A stretch of DNA of 64,000 nt from Magnolia sinica. Taxonomy: Eukaryota > Streptophyta > Magnoliopsida > Magnoliales > Magnoliaceae. The translations under genes and the position numbers were made by a program. Location of the stretch: the NCBI RefSeq assembly GCF_029962835.1, contig NC_080577.1, forward strand, positions 2,418,001-2,482,000. Direction: 5' to 3'. The notes below the pieces were generated by a model that saw only the letters and a list, made by a program, of their open reading frames with translations, did no database searches and was not told the origin of the DNA. Each line of letters begins with the position of its first letter. Position 1 is the first letter of the stretch. Shown here in pieces: positions 37,401 through 49,818 of the stretch.

Positions 37401-38893
37401 ACCTACATATTCAACTAGATTTCGATTTGGCTGCTTCCAAACTGAGATAAATAAATAAATTCCAAAAATTTTGGGCAAGTCCAAGGAAAATTTTCCCTTA
37501 ACATTCATCACATAATACTTCTAGGTCCTAAGACACCCAAGTAACTGGATTCACTATCATGAATCTATTAACAGAACTAAGGAATTTGATAGAAGGCAGA
37601 TCTTTTGTCGTCTCGCTCATGCATTGCGAAATCATATTTGCTCTGTTTTTGCAGGTGTTGAATGATCAAACGTTCGCCATCATGGTTCTCATGGCTCTCT
37701 TCACAACCTTCATCACCACACCCCTTGTCGTGGCATTCTATAAGCCATTGAAGAGGTCAAGTATTCCCTACAAGCACAGAACCATAGAACGGGAAGACCA
37801 AGATACCCAACTTCGTATCTTGGCCTGTTTCCACAGCACAGGGAATATTCCGACGATGATCAATCTCATTGAAGCCTCGCGAGGGACCGGCCGACATGCA
37901 GGCCTGTCTGTTTATGCGCTGCATCTCATGGAGCTCTCTGAGAGGACATCAGCAATCCGCATGGTGCACAAGGTGAGGAAGAATGGTCTGCCGTTCTGGA
38001 ACAAGATGCGGGGGTCTAGCGCTGACCATGTGGTTGTTGCCTTCGAGGCATTCCGGCAGCTGAGCAGCGTCTCAGTGAGGCCAATGACATCCATCTCTGC
38101 TCTATCCGACATGGACGAGGACATATGCACGAGCGCGGAGAGCAAGCGAGCTGCGATCGTGATCCTACCATTCCACAAGCACCAAAGGTTGGACGGCACC
38201 TTGGAGACAACACGCCCCGAGTTCCGGTCAGTCAACCGGAGGGTGCTTGAGCACGCGCCATGCTCGGTCGGTATCCTTGTCGACCGCGGCCTTGGTGGGG
38301 CTGTCCATGTATCTGCTAGCGATGTTGCATCCTCCATCGTCGTCTTGTTCTTTGGCGGGCCTGATGATCATGAGGCACTTGCTTACGGAATGCGAATGGC
38401 CGAGCACCCTGGGATCCAGCTGACTATGGTTCACTTCAAAACCGAGGATGGGTCCGTTGGTGACAGCATAACGATCGCGGTGGATGGCGATTCCTGCACC
38501 AAACAAAAGACTGACGATGAGCTTGTCGCCAAATTCCAAAGGAGGGCAATGAAAGATGACTCTTTTCGGTATGAAGAGAAGGTAGTTGGGAACACAGGCG
38601 CAGTAACAGCTATTGGAGAATTCCAGCGGTGCAATCTGTTTCTAGTAGGAAGGATGCCTGAAGGGGCTGCTGCGGAGACTCTGACCAATGTGAGCGAGTG
38701 CCCCGAATTGGGTCCGGTTGGGAGCTTGTTAATATCATCTGAATTCCCAACGACGGCATCGGTTTTAGTGGTTCAACAGTATCGTGGGCAAACGACATCA
38801 ATGGCAATGAACTTGGTATTTGATGCACCTTCAACGGAAAATGGATTGCCGGAAATGCATAGCTCGGCAGATTCGGATATTGACTCTACCTGA
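34407..38893 (+). CDS. CHX18: Cation/H+ exchanger CHX17/18/19-type, copy 1
   Basis: Three coding exons: 34407-34601, 35369-36373 and 37655-38893, all introns GT-AG and at codon boundaries, giving 812 aa. Members of this CPA2 clade move K+ against protons in endomembranes and affect luminal pH. The N-terminus ([24 protein letters not shown]) is a clade signature. Residues 35-440 are about 12 membrane segments with [14 protein letters not shown]. The Asn-Asp pair (residues 201-202, [11 protein letters not shown]) and Lys385 ([10 protein letters not shown]) match residues tested in CHX17. The hydrophilic tail (about 440-812) contains [20 protein letters not shown] and [13 protein letters not shown], as in plant CHX proteins. 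The start is chosen because upstream in-frame codons have no homology. An acceptor CTGCAG ending at 34366 suggests a 5' UTR intron. The frame is intact. Which of CHX17/18/19 is the orthologue is not resolved; family is near certain. Confidence 0.95.
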
Positions 38894-39054
38894 TTGTCTT
38901 TTGCAGTTCATGATTTGTGGTCTGTAGATGGCATGCGTGGCTGCTACACTCACTGCCACTGGAAATAAATGTTCGAATGGATGGTAAATGTTTCGATCGC
39001 CTGTTTGGGCACACCGCATCAGTAGCTTTTTTCTGCTTATTGCGTCAAATAAGC

Positions 39055-39085
<31 letters not shown>

Positions 39086-39229
39086 TTTTAATGAAGGTTA
39101 GTTTGATAGCTTTGTTAAAATAATTTTATTAACTTAAACTTGCAACCATAATCTTTTTTTTTTTTTTTTTTTTACTCTTTTTGTTTTTACCTCCCTCCCT
39201 CTCTCTCATCTATCCATGTAATGGATGAT
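38894..39229. other. 3' flank of CHX copy 1
   Basis: The first 110 bases match the copy-2 flank after 54000 (GTAGATGGCATGC, ATAAATGTTCGAATGGATG), consistent with a shared 3' UTR. An (TTA)n microsatellite lies at 39056-39084 and a poly-T at 39152-39173. Confidence 0.6.
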
Positions 39230-40520
39230 CCTTTTCAAAGGTGGCCCCACGTGATGCACGGTTCAATGAAAGATGGCCCACATGATATACTGTCCACATT
39301 GAAGGTGGGCTCCACTTGATGGGCGGTGGATATTGAAGGTGGGCTTACATGATAGAAAATTAACATTATGGCGGGCACACATGATGGGTGACTCACATCA
39401 AAAGTCACCCTCTAATGATGAATGCCCCACATCCAAAGCAGGCCCTGCATGATGGATGGCCACCTTCGAAGTTGGGGCCCATATGATGGACGGTCCACAT
39501 AAAAGCAGGTTCCATGGCTAGGATATGTTGAATGTGGACCCCACATGATAGATGGCTCACATCAAGGTGGGCCCTATAAAACATCCGCCCCTAATGAATG
39601 ATCCGCAACCAAGGTGAGCCCCGCATGATGGATGACTTACTATGCAGGCACCGTGATGGTTAATTGCCATCTAAAATGTTAATATGGTTGCATGGGCCTG
39701 GATGAAGGAAAAACATAAATATTAGTCTGATCGAAAACTTCTGTAGCCCCAAAAGCTTTCAACGAAAAGTGTTTAATCTTTGCTTTAGGGCCCACTTGAG
39801 CCTTTGATCTGCTTCATTTTTGGGCTTTAACCATAAAATGACATGGTAAAATGAAGAACTTTGGTACTCTGGCAGAGGTTGCTAGTTGATACACATGCAA
39901 CTTTAAATTGTACACTGTGATATTAAGGGATCGTTTGGATACTACTAAATGGAGTAATCTTTTAGAAAAAGTAATTTTTATAAATTATTTTTTATTATTT
40001 TTTAATTTTTAAAAACAATTTATTTCCTTCATTTTCATTTGTGACACGATAACTTAGAAAATTATTTAAGCAAATGTGCTATCTTTAGCCATGAACCCTT
40101 TCTAAGTTCATAAGATTGAAAAATAATCTAATGAATGGGTAGATGTTGTAGTGGGCCTCATACGATGATGGCCCATATCAAGATGGCTCCACATGATGGA
40201 TGATCCACATCAAAGGTCCACCCCTAATGATGAATGGATCACATTCAAGGTGGGACCCACCTGATGGGCAACCCACATCAAAGGTGGGCTCCACATGATG
40301 GGCAATTAATAATGGTGGGCCCCATATGATGATGATAAACATCAAGGTGGGCCCCACATGATGGACAATCCACATCAGAGGTTGGCCTAATGATGAGTGA
40401 CCCATTATCTAAGATGGTCCCATATGATAGACAAAAGGTAGGCCCACATGATGGATGACTCACATCAAAAGTCACCCTCTAACATTATGGCGGGCACAAA
40501 TGATGAATGATCCGCATCCA
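39230..40520. repeat. Degenerate minisatellite, CACATGATGGA type (unit 1)
   Basis: Units of about 35-45 bp of the form GGTGGGCCCCACATGATGGA + NNGTCCACATCAAA repeat at about 39235-39640 and 40140-40520. The array is split by a partial family-P copy (39640-39855) and AT-rich sequence. The unit motif resembles the ends of family P. The same array type follows CHX copy 2. Confidence 0.8.
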
Positions 40521-40799
40521 AGGTGTGCGGATTTTACTTTAAAATAGGTTACAGATTGAGAAGATAGTCCCCTTCTATCTCCAAACCTTCAATTTTGTAT
40601 TCGAAAGCTAATTGGACACCCAACAATAGCCTATCTATCTCCACAAAGGGGACTGAGCATTTCCAAAAGACATCTTGAGAAGGCTGCTGATCTCTGGTAA
40701 TCCAGCTGCACATTCCTTGTTTTGGCTATGGTCGATAGAACCGTCAAAATCGAGTTTTGAAAATCGCCTTTTGGAGGGCAACACTTGAGCGGGAGCTCG

Positions 40800-43700
40800 C
40801 AAACGGGCTGTGGCTTTGAGAGGCCACCATGATGTATGGGTTTCGTCCACACCGTCCATCCATTTTTCCATATCATTTTCGGATATGAACCCAAAAATGA
40901 GGTAAATCCAACGTTCAAGTTGACCACACCACTAGAAGCAGTGGTGATAATGACACCCATTATGAGGGTTAATTGCCATCTAACCTGGTCATAAGGTCAC
41001 ATAAACCCGAATGAAGGTAGAACACAAATATCAGCTTGATCCAAAGCTTATGTGTCCTTACAATAAGTTTTCAGCGGCAGATGTTTAATCCCCACTATGT
41101 GGTCCACTTGAGCTTTGGACTGCCTCATTTTTTTATTTTTTTATTTTTTATTTTTAGCTTAGACCCTAAATGATATGAAAAATGGATGGATGGTGTGAAT
41201 AAAACCCATACTTCACGGTGGCCCCTCAAAGCTCCTGCCTGTTCCGCTGATGGGATCTCAAGACAGGCAGGGGCAATAGTCCAGAGCTGGGCATTTCTGA
41301 CCCAATCCAACCCGATCCGAGTAGAACTGATGGCTCGGATCGGTGCAGTTCAAGTAGGGCCAATCAGATCCGATTATTCATCGGATCGAGTTCGAATTGT
41401 GGTCAATCCGGACAGATCCGAACCGAAATCCGATCTGGACTGATCCAATCCGATCCGATTCGAAGTAATTCTTATAAATATTTATCACATATAGTCACGC
41501 CCTATCGTGCAACCCTAGCTACAGCCTCGGGAGTCGGAACCAAACAAAGGGAAGAACCCAGCCACTCCGCTCCACTTCCGATTTAGCTATTCTCTTTCTT
41601 CCTTGCAACCATGGGGATTCCACAGCCGGGAGTTGGGCTCCTGATCCCGATCGGACGATCCTGGACTGATGTTGGGATGGCCATTCAGAGTGTCATCTTT
41701 CTTGTGCTGGTGCAGCACTCCTCGTAGCTGGCGCAGACAAGAAAGAGTTTTAGAGTGGGAAGGGAGATTTTAAATGCCCAGCTCTACTGACGGGTTGAGT
41801 AGCAAGAATGCGACTGAAGTGACGTCACCTAGTTCTGTGGGCCCCACCATGATGCATGTTTTGTATCCACGCCATCCATCCATCTGGAGAGATCATTTTA
41901 GGGTAAGATCCAAGGAATGAGTCACATCCAAAGCTCCAGTGGACCCCACCACAGAAAACAGTGGGGAGAGTGACGACACCGGTAAAAACTTTTAAAGGCC
42001 ACAAAAGTTTTCCATCGAGCTGATATTTGTGTTTTCCATTCTTTAATGTCTTTGTTAACTTTTGAATAGGTTGAATTTCGAAAAAACATCATGGTGGGCC
42101 TTAGGAAAGTTTCAACGGTGGGCATCAATCTTCCCATTGTTTTCTATGGTGGGGTCCACTAAAGCTTTGGATCTACCTCATTCTTTAGCTTATACCTTAA
42201 AATAATATCTCCAAATGGATGGACGTTGTGGATACAACACATACATCATAGTGGGGTCCACAGAACTTGGTGACGTGACTTCAGTGGTAGCGAGTCTCGC
42301 TACTCAAAGTCGGAAACAAATTGGCTACTCCCCCCGCCACCAGCCAATGGCTGGTGGTCGGTGCTCTGTGGGCCCCACCATGATGTATGCGTTTCATCCA
42401 TGATGTCCATTTATTTTTATAGATCATTTTATGCTATGAGAGAAAAATTGAGGCATATTGAAATCTCAAGTGGACCACATTACAGGAAACAGTGTTGAAT
42501 GAACGTTGAACATTAAAAACGTTTTGGGGGCCATAAAAGTTTTTGATCAAGCTGATGTTTATTGTTTCCCTTCATCTAGATCTTTATGACCTAATCAACA
42601 GATTAGATGTCAAATAAACAGTACAGTGGGCCTTATGAGGATTTTAATGGTGGATATCCAATCATTATTGTTTTCCTGTGGTGTGGTCCACCTGAGATTT
42701 ATATCCCTATCCTTTTTTTAAATCAAACCCTAAAATGATCTGTAAAAATGGATGAACGGAATGGATGAAACAAATACATCATGGTGGGGCCCACAGAGCA
42801 CCGACCACCATCCCGAATCCGTCTCCCTCAAAGTCTCAACCTGTCATGCTGTGCACGCCACTATCTAATCCGCCTCCTTTCGTGCTATGCACATCAACAC
42901 AGTTGGTGTAGATGCGTGTCGTGCAAGGATGAGCGGATACATGCCTCGAGCTCCGAGTTGTACGAGCGGCTCACGTGAGATCAAAATTACATGGGCCCCA
43001 CAATGATCTATTTATTATATCCATACCGTTTATCCATTTTTCGTGATCATTTTAGAGCATTTGAAGAAAAAAAAATCATATCTAAAGCTCAAATGAGCCA
43101 CATTGAAAATAACAGCTAGGATAATGATTTTCACTGTTAAAAAATTCGTAAGGCCCACCATAATGTTTATTTTCCATCTAATCTATTAATAAGGTTAAAA
43201 ATACATGGATGAAGAGGAAAAATAAATTTCATATTGATCCAAAACTTCCGTGATCTCCAAAAGGGTTTCAATGGTAAACGTTCAATCCTTAAGACGAACT
43301 CTCCCAATGGATGAAGAGGAAAAATCAGTTTCATATTAAAAATACTATTTTTTGCAATGTGGTCCAACTGATCTTTAGATCTGTCTTATTTTTTGGCTCA
43401 AGCCTTAAGACGAACTTTCCCAATGGATGGACAGTTTAGATATAATACATACCTCATAGTTTGGCCCACAGACCTAACCCGATCTAAACAGTACCCAACC
43501 CAATCCGACTCGATTTCCTTGACCGAGTTAGACTTGGTTCGGGTCAGGCCAACCGTGCATCAGATCGGTTTGAGTCAGATGTCCCAGACTTGGTCTCGGA
43601 ACGGATCGAGTTCGGGTCCATCCACATAAATTCGAACTGAATCGAGTTGGACCCAATCTGATCCGACTCGGTCCGATGCCCAGCTCTAGGCAACACCTAA

Positions 43701-44155
43701 TCCGCGTCTTTTTATTAGGTGACACACACCAGGACTAGCTAAAGATGGACAGTCTTATTATGGGATCCGTGGAAGCCTCCATGATATATGTGTTTTACCC
43801 AAGCCATCCGTCCATTTTTCAAGATTATTTTAGGGCATGTTTCCAAAAAGGAGGAGATTGAAGGCCCGAGTGGACTACACCACATGAAACAATGACAATG
43901 ATATCTACTATTGAAACCTTCCTATGATGGCCTTCCTAAGGCTCATCATGGTGTTTATTTTCCATCCAAATTATTCATAAGCATTTGTAGACTTGGATAA
44001 AAGAAAAATATAAGTATTAGCTTGATCCAAAAACTTATGTGGCTCACTTTATAATTTGATCTGCATCATTTTTTAATTCATCAACTAAAATGATTTTTCA
44101 AAATGGATGGACGGAATGGATAAAACACATACATCATGGTGGGTAGTACCCCATC
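40800..44155. repeat. Five family-P palindromes, unit-2 specific block
   Basis: Approximate copies: 40800-41270, 41795-42310, 42310-42840, 42985-43465 and 43760-44155. Three have different extended arms: GAGGCCACCATGATG paired with ACGGTGGCCCCTC; GACTGAAGTGACGTCACC paired with GGTGACGTGACTTCAGT; and GGTGGTCGGTGCTCTGTGGG paired with CCCACAGAGCACCGACCACC. A truncated GATGCCCAGCTCT-ended element fills 43468-43687. Confidence 0.8.
41283..41785. mobile_element. 503-bp MITE with perfect 14-bp terminal inverted repeats
   Basis: AGAGCTGGGCATTT at 41283-41296 and AAATGCCCAGCTCT at 41772-41785. Subterminal CCAATCCGATCCGA motifs match the larger element at 22929-24564, making this a short member of that family. 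The centre (41500-41740) is GC-rich and unrelated to the longer member. No 8-bp target duplication was found. Confidence 0.75.
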
Positions 44156-44624
44156 CTTGTCAGGCTTCACCCACCCAAGTATTTAACCAGACTACTTAAA
44201 AGAGTTAGCCCAATGGTTGTAGATGAGTAGGAAAAAAGAAAGAAAGAAAGAAAGATAGAAAGAAAAGAGGTGGTGGTTATATTCATGCCCACGAAGGAAA
44301 CGTATTTTCAATTGGAATAAGCTATGTAAGTTGTCTTTTGTTGGAATGTATTGACGTAGGAGCTGCTAAAGAAGATCTACTTTTGGTTAGAATGTGTTGA
44401 TGTAGGCGCTACTAGGGGAGCTTATTTTTGGTGCAGGCGAAAGCTTCCAATCAAATAACTTTTCATAAATTTCAATGGAAGGTTGCACATGTTCTCAACG
44501 TAGGCATATTAAGTTAATTTTATTAAAATTTTCTTAGTAGTGGTCCAGCATCGAAGCAGGCTCTATTTGGGCTTAGGATATGATTGGGATTCGGTAGTGA
44601 CGCCTTCAGTACTGGAAAAACTTT

Positions 44625-46273
44625 GTGGGCCCCACCATGATGTGTGTTTTTTATCCACACCGTCCATCCATTTTTCAAGCACATTTTCAAACATGAGTCT
44701 AAAAATGTGGCAATGCCAAAGCTCAAGTGAGCCACGCCACAGAACCAGGGGGGGATAAGGACACCACGGTCAAAACATCCTAAGGTGCACCACGATGTTT
44801 ATTTGCCATACATCTTGTTCATGAAGTTAGATAATGGAAAATATAAATATTAGGTAGATCCAAAACATCCGTGGCCTGTAAGAAGTTTTCAACGGTGGAC
44901 GATCAATCACCGTTGTTTTCTATGGCATGGTTAACCTAAGATCTGTATCTGCCTCATTTTTTAGTTTATGCTTTGAAATAAGCTGGCAAAATGGGTGGAC
45001 GGTACAGATAAAACACACACGTCACCGACCACTGATACTGAATGCCAAATTCAAGTCTATATGATTGGATTCTTTTGGGACAAATGTCATTTATGACGAC
45101 AGGGATTACCCGCGTCCCTAAGAGTCCAAAAGTTTCAACGGTAGGCATTTTCCTCTGGACTATTTCTTGTGGTGTGGCCCACTTGAAAGTTGGATCTGAC
45201 TAATTTTTTGATTAATAACCTAAAACAAGGTGACAAAACGAATGGGCGGGGTGGATTTGTCACAAACATCATGGTAGGCTCCACCTAGTTCCCAACGGCA
45301 GGAAGTGGGTGGCAGGCAATCCGCAGCACATCTATGAGATTATAATTTTATGATTGAGAGTTTGGGATCAGCAAAGTCGTCCACTTTAATTGGTTGAGGA
45401 CAGGACGTGAAGATTTGTTTAGTTGCTATCCATCCGTCCAAATGGGCAGAAAAAAGTAAAAATTAGGCAAGAGGCAGAAACATTAAATATTTGTGTATTT
45501 TACTTTTTATTTATTGGGAATCAGATGGGATAGTGACCGGTGCTTGGGAAGTGGTGTTAACCGTGATATATGGGTTTTACATCCATGCCATCCATCTGCT
45601 TTGCCAGATCATTTAAGGGCATTAGCTTGAAAATAAAGCATATCTGAAGATCAAGTGGACCACACTATAGGAAACAATAAAATAATGACTCCCACCATTG
45701 AAACCTTCCTAAGGCCTACTAAAATGTTTATTTGTCATACGACCTCTTGATAAGATCACGTTGGCATAAAAGAAGCAAAAACACAAATATCAACTTGATC
45801 CAAAACTTCTGTGACCCAAAGAAATTTTTAATGGTGGGCATTTAATCACCATTGTTACTTGTGATATGGTCCACTTAAGTTTATGATATGCTTCATTTTA
45901 AGGCATGAGCTAGCAAAATGATGAATAGTATAGACAAAACATATACATAAGGGTGGGCCCACGGTGCCCAACACCGTATAGATGGAAGGTGTTGCGGTCC
46001 AATCTACTTATGATGGCATGATGTGCCCCACACCACTGAACTTTGGTGGTACATTGCCCATACTAAGTTTTATTGGGCCCAACATGATGTATGTGTTATA
46101 TATATCCACATTACCCCTAGTTTTACTCTAAAAAATGAGTTACATTCAAAGCTCAAGTGAATTATACCACAGAAAACAATGGGGATAAAGATTCTCAGCT
46201 GCCCCCTAACCTTTATTAGTTTCATTATGATATTTATTTACCTGCTCATGAGGTTATATAGACTTAAATAAAG

Positions 46274-46336
<63 letters not shown>

Positions 46337-46560
46337 GGTTGATTCAAAACTTCTGTGAGGCCGTGAAGATTTCATCCGTAGAAGTTCAATCACCACTTTT
46401 TGTTTGTGTTATGGCCCACTCGAGCTTTATATCTGCGTCATTTCTAAGTTTAAACCATCAAAAGATCTAACCAAATGGAGAGACGCTTTACATATAACTA
46501 ATTAATAATGATGGGGCCCATATAACTTTGAGACGTCAACACACTACGCAATCCGCTCCC
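44625..46560. repeat. Family-P palindromes within unit 2
   Basis: Approximate copies: 44625-45025, 45085-45290 (partial), 45530-45990 and 46030-46560. They correspond in order to those at 19245-21270. The last retains a complete right end (GACGTCAACACACTACGCAATCCGC) that is missing in unit 1, and contains an (AT)n run at 46276-46332. Confidence 0.7.
46276..46332. repeat. (AT)n microsatellite
   Basis: About 28 uninterrupted AT units inside a family-P copy; the unit-1 counterpart lacks it. Confidence 0.9.
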
Positions 46561-46920
46561 ATATATATGGCGTTTAGACGGTTGAATACTTTCCATTTGA
46601 ACCGTACATCAGATGTGCGTCAATCAGCCCAACCTCAGGTCAGTGTAATTCATGTTTTAAGACCCATCTGTAGTAGGACACACAGCTAGGATTTTTTCAT
46701 TAGGAGTTACATGGATTCGACGTATACAATTTCCAAGTATATGCGCATGATCGATTACATTCTTAGCAGAAGCTTGTTTTATAGGTCATGCTAGTTTTAA
46801 AAAGAAAATTGACAAAAAAATACCTAATTAATGTGTAATTTACATTCCGGTACCTTTCAAAAAAGATTTCATGAAGCTCACTAATCAACTATAATTATCA
46901 GTCCCAACTTCCGTCATTGC

Positions 46921-47215
46921 TGGTGCAGGGATTTTCTTTTTCTTCTTCAGTTGGCGGCGGAAGGTAATATCAGCAAAACGGAAGGGTATTTTCAGGAGAC
47001 CTGATCCAGGTATTCCACTCTCTCTCTCTCTGAGAAATCTCTTTAAATGGTTTCAGAGAAGAGTAAAATGAGAGGATTTTGATCGAAATCTGTTGATTTA
47101 GGGCAGACGATTGCTTTTGTTTTGTTTTGTTTTTTTTTTTTTTCGATATCGATTTTCCCTTTATTTCATCATACGTTCGAAATTGCCACCGAAGAAGAAA
47201 CGAGAGCACGGAAGA
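46921..47215 (+). promoter_or_regulatory. Conserved upstream block, possible CHX leader exon and promoter (unit 2)
   Basis: Counterpart of 25555-25860. TCTTCTTCAG (46941-46950) and CCTGATCCAG|GTATTC (donor at 47010) bracket a possible 59-nt exon 46951-47009. It lies about 2.4 kb upstream of the copy-2 start codon, against 8.7 kb in copy 1. Role inferred from position and conservation only. Confidence 0.3.
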
Positions 47216-47359
47216 ATCGTCTGCGTCGAAGGCACGCGAAATTCCGGTGCCGCCACTTCTCATTGGTCCACGTAATTTCTGATGACTCCAGTCTCCAGCT
47301 AATAAGATACGCAGAATTTCTCCGTACAAAGCACATTGCTAACTACACCGTAACGTGTG

Positions 47360-48725
47360 TAACTTATCTAGGTCCCACCATGACTTTTGTGTTAGATCTA
47401 CACCGTCCATCAAAATTTTCAGATAATTTTAGGTCATAAGCCCAAAACTAAGGTACATCTACAGCTCAACTGGAAAGCAGCACAAAAGAGCAGTAGGGAC
47501 TGAACAAACTATGTTAAAATATTCTTAAGGCAAACCGTTAGGCTTATTTTCCACTAGACCTTGTTCATAAGATTACACATACCTGTACCTGTACCTGAAT
47601 GAAGTTAAAATACAAAATATCAGCTACAGGGGCTTCTGTTGGCCCAAGATGGTTTCAACGGTATCATCAATTTCTACTGTCTTCAGTTGTGTGGTACACT
47701 TTAGTTTTGGATTTGCATTATTTTTAATTTAATATCCTAAAATTATCTGAAAAAAAAAAAAAAAACATGGACGGCGTAGATGTAAGAAATACATTATAAA
47801 TTTCACACATCAGAAAATTCCGTGACTTGCGGTGCGTGAACGGGAACGGATTAGGTGAGACCCGGCCTCACCCAAGACGGTGTAGACCTCACCGTGGATC
47901 CCACCTTGATGTATGTATTCTATATCAACCACGTTCATCCATTTTTTCAGATCATTTTAGTGCTTGATACCAAAAATCTAGAAGACATAATTACCAGGGG
48001 GACCATACTCCAGGAAACGGTGGTGATTGAACACCCTGCCATTAAAAGCTTCCTAGGCTACTCTTAATGTTTCCATTGTTTTTATTTGCCATCCAATTTG
48101 TTGATAAGTTTACGTAATCTTGAATGAAAAGAAAAAGCAAATATCAGCTTGATCCAAAATTTTGTGGCCCATTAAAGGTCAATCACTACTGTTTCCTATG
48201 ATATAGTCCACCTGATGATTGGATTTTTATTATTATTATTTTTTTACATAATGACCTAAGATTACCTGAAAAAACGGATGGACGGCGTGATGAATATACA
48301 GTTCAAGGTGGCGCTATGGTAAGGGACGCATGTATTGGGTTGAGGCCCCGTGCAGCACATTCCCGGTAGAGGTAAGTGTTGACATGTGGAACATTCTTGG
48401 GCCTTATAATGACCTATGTATCTGATCCACACCGTCCATCCAATTTTCAACACCATTTTATAGAATGAGTCAAAAAAAAAAAAAAAAACAAACAAACAAA
48501 CACGAGGCACATACAAAGCTGAGTAAGCCAGATAGGTGAGAATTAGATGCCTATAGTTGAAAACTTCTTTAGGCCACAAAAGTCTCCAATCAATATGAAG
48601 TGGTTAGATGGCAAATAAAACTCAATATGGGCCCTAGAAAGGTTTCAATGGTAGTAGTTGATCCTCTTTGTTTTCTACGGTGTAGTTGGCTTAAAATTTT
48701 GATGTGCCTCGTTTTAAGGCTCTTC
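47360..48725. repeat. Three family-P copies, unit 2 only
   Basis: Approximate copies: 47360-47800, 47870-48310 and 48390-48725 (right end cut by the SINE fragment that follows). A lone left end with the GGTGGTCGGTGCTCTGCGGG arm occurs at 48830-48905. Confidence 0.7.
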
Positions 48726-48737
48726 ATGTAGGAATAC

Positions 48738-48835
48738 CCTATCCATAGCTCAAGTGGTGGGTGAAAGATACCTCGTTTCAACACTTAGGTCTGGTATCGA
48801 TCCTAGTGTAGGGTAGCTAACAGTGAAGGGAAACG
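48738..48835 (+). mobile_element. SINE family 2, 3'-truncated copy
   Basis: Head CCATAGCTCAAGTGG (A box) and GGTATCGATCC (B box) match the reverse copy at 16797-16940 through GGGTAGCTAACAGTGAAGG, where similarity stops without a poly-A tail. Confidence 0.6.
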
Positions 48836-49473
48836 GATTGGCTACTCCCCTTGACACCAGCTCCGTGGCTGGTGGTCGGTGCTCTGCGGGCCCCACCATG
48901 ATGGGGTATCTTCTGTATGATAGATGGACTATACCAAATGCGCGTTCATCTTCACTGCGCTTACACGTGATAACGTGGCACGTACGTGCGAGATCCGGGA
49001 TGCTCGTCAGGTGTGCCCTGCTGCTTCAATTTTCTGGGCCATGTCCCAAAGTATTAGGATAGCCCGTTAACTCATAGTTTAAAGATTTGCTTATTGGTAT
49101 TAGAAGTGATTTTCATCCACTAAATATTTTATATTACTAATCTTATTATTTGCACTTAGAATAAAAAGCTACGTGGATGTGGGGCCATAGTTGGGTCATC
49201 CGTACCATTAAGATAGTATCCCCTTCATTGATGGACCATGCCCAAATGACCTGACATTCAAATAGTGGTTAACATTCAGTTGGAAAAGCGGGCCAAAGAT
49301 TGTATGGCTAGGATCTTCCAATCAGGATTTTCCAACTACAGAATAATTAGTTCACCAGAATGTTTGATTGTCGTCGTTGTAAGAGAATCATCCTAGTTCT
49401 TGAAGAATCAATTCTCAGTGGTTATTGCTGCAGAGATTTAAAGTGAACAGGAGCTGTGAAGCTGCCCGGATCG

Positions 49474-49781
49474 ATGGCGAACGTCACAGGAGATGCCTGC
49501 CCGGCTCCAATGAAAGCTACATCTAATGGAGTTTTCCAAGGGAACAATCCTCTCGACTTCGCACTCCCTTTGGTCATCTTACAAATATGCCTAGTGCTCC
49601 TCCTCACACGTTCTCTCGCTTTTCTTCTCAAGCCTTTAAGGCAGCCTCGCGTGATTGCAGAGATTATTGTGAGTTCGTCTCTACCTTATTTTTCCATACA
49701 TTTTCTGTAGTTTTCTTGTTTTTCCCTTCTGTATTTTACATATTCCGGTAGTTGTGTTCAACGACTTACTCGTTGTTTTTG

Positions 49782-49818
<37 letters not shown>

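Larger units (their letters stand above)
18470..40540. repeat. Tandem segmental duplication, unit 1 (about 22 kb)
   Basis: Colinear anchors link this unit to 40560-56200: 18477-18665 with 40560-40790; 18690-19260 with 44160-44640; 20100-20870 with 45270-46020; 25555-25860 with 46921-47215; 26048-26190 with 48937-49070; 32090-32130 with 49300-49345; the CHX genes; and the CACATGATGGA minisatellites. The order is conserved and the orientation direct. Extra length here comes mostly from insertions at 19854-19993, 21319-22277, 22929-24564, 26200-32053 and 32130-34270. Confidence 0.8.

Noticed and set aside
39230..40520. Regularly spaced repeats that could suggest a CRISPR-like array
   Set aside because: Units vary, spacers are not distinct, and the context is plant nuclear DNA; it is a degenerate minisatellite.
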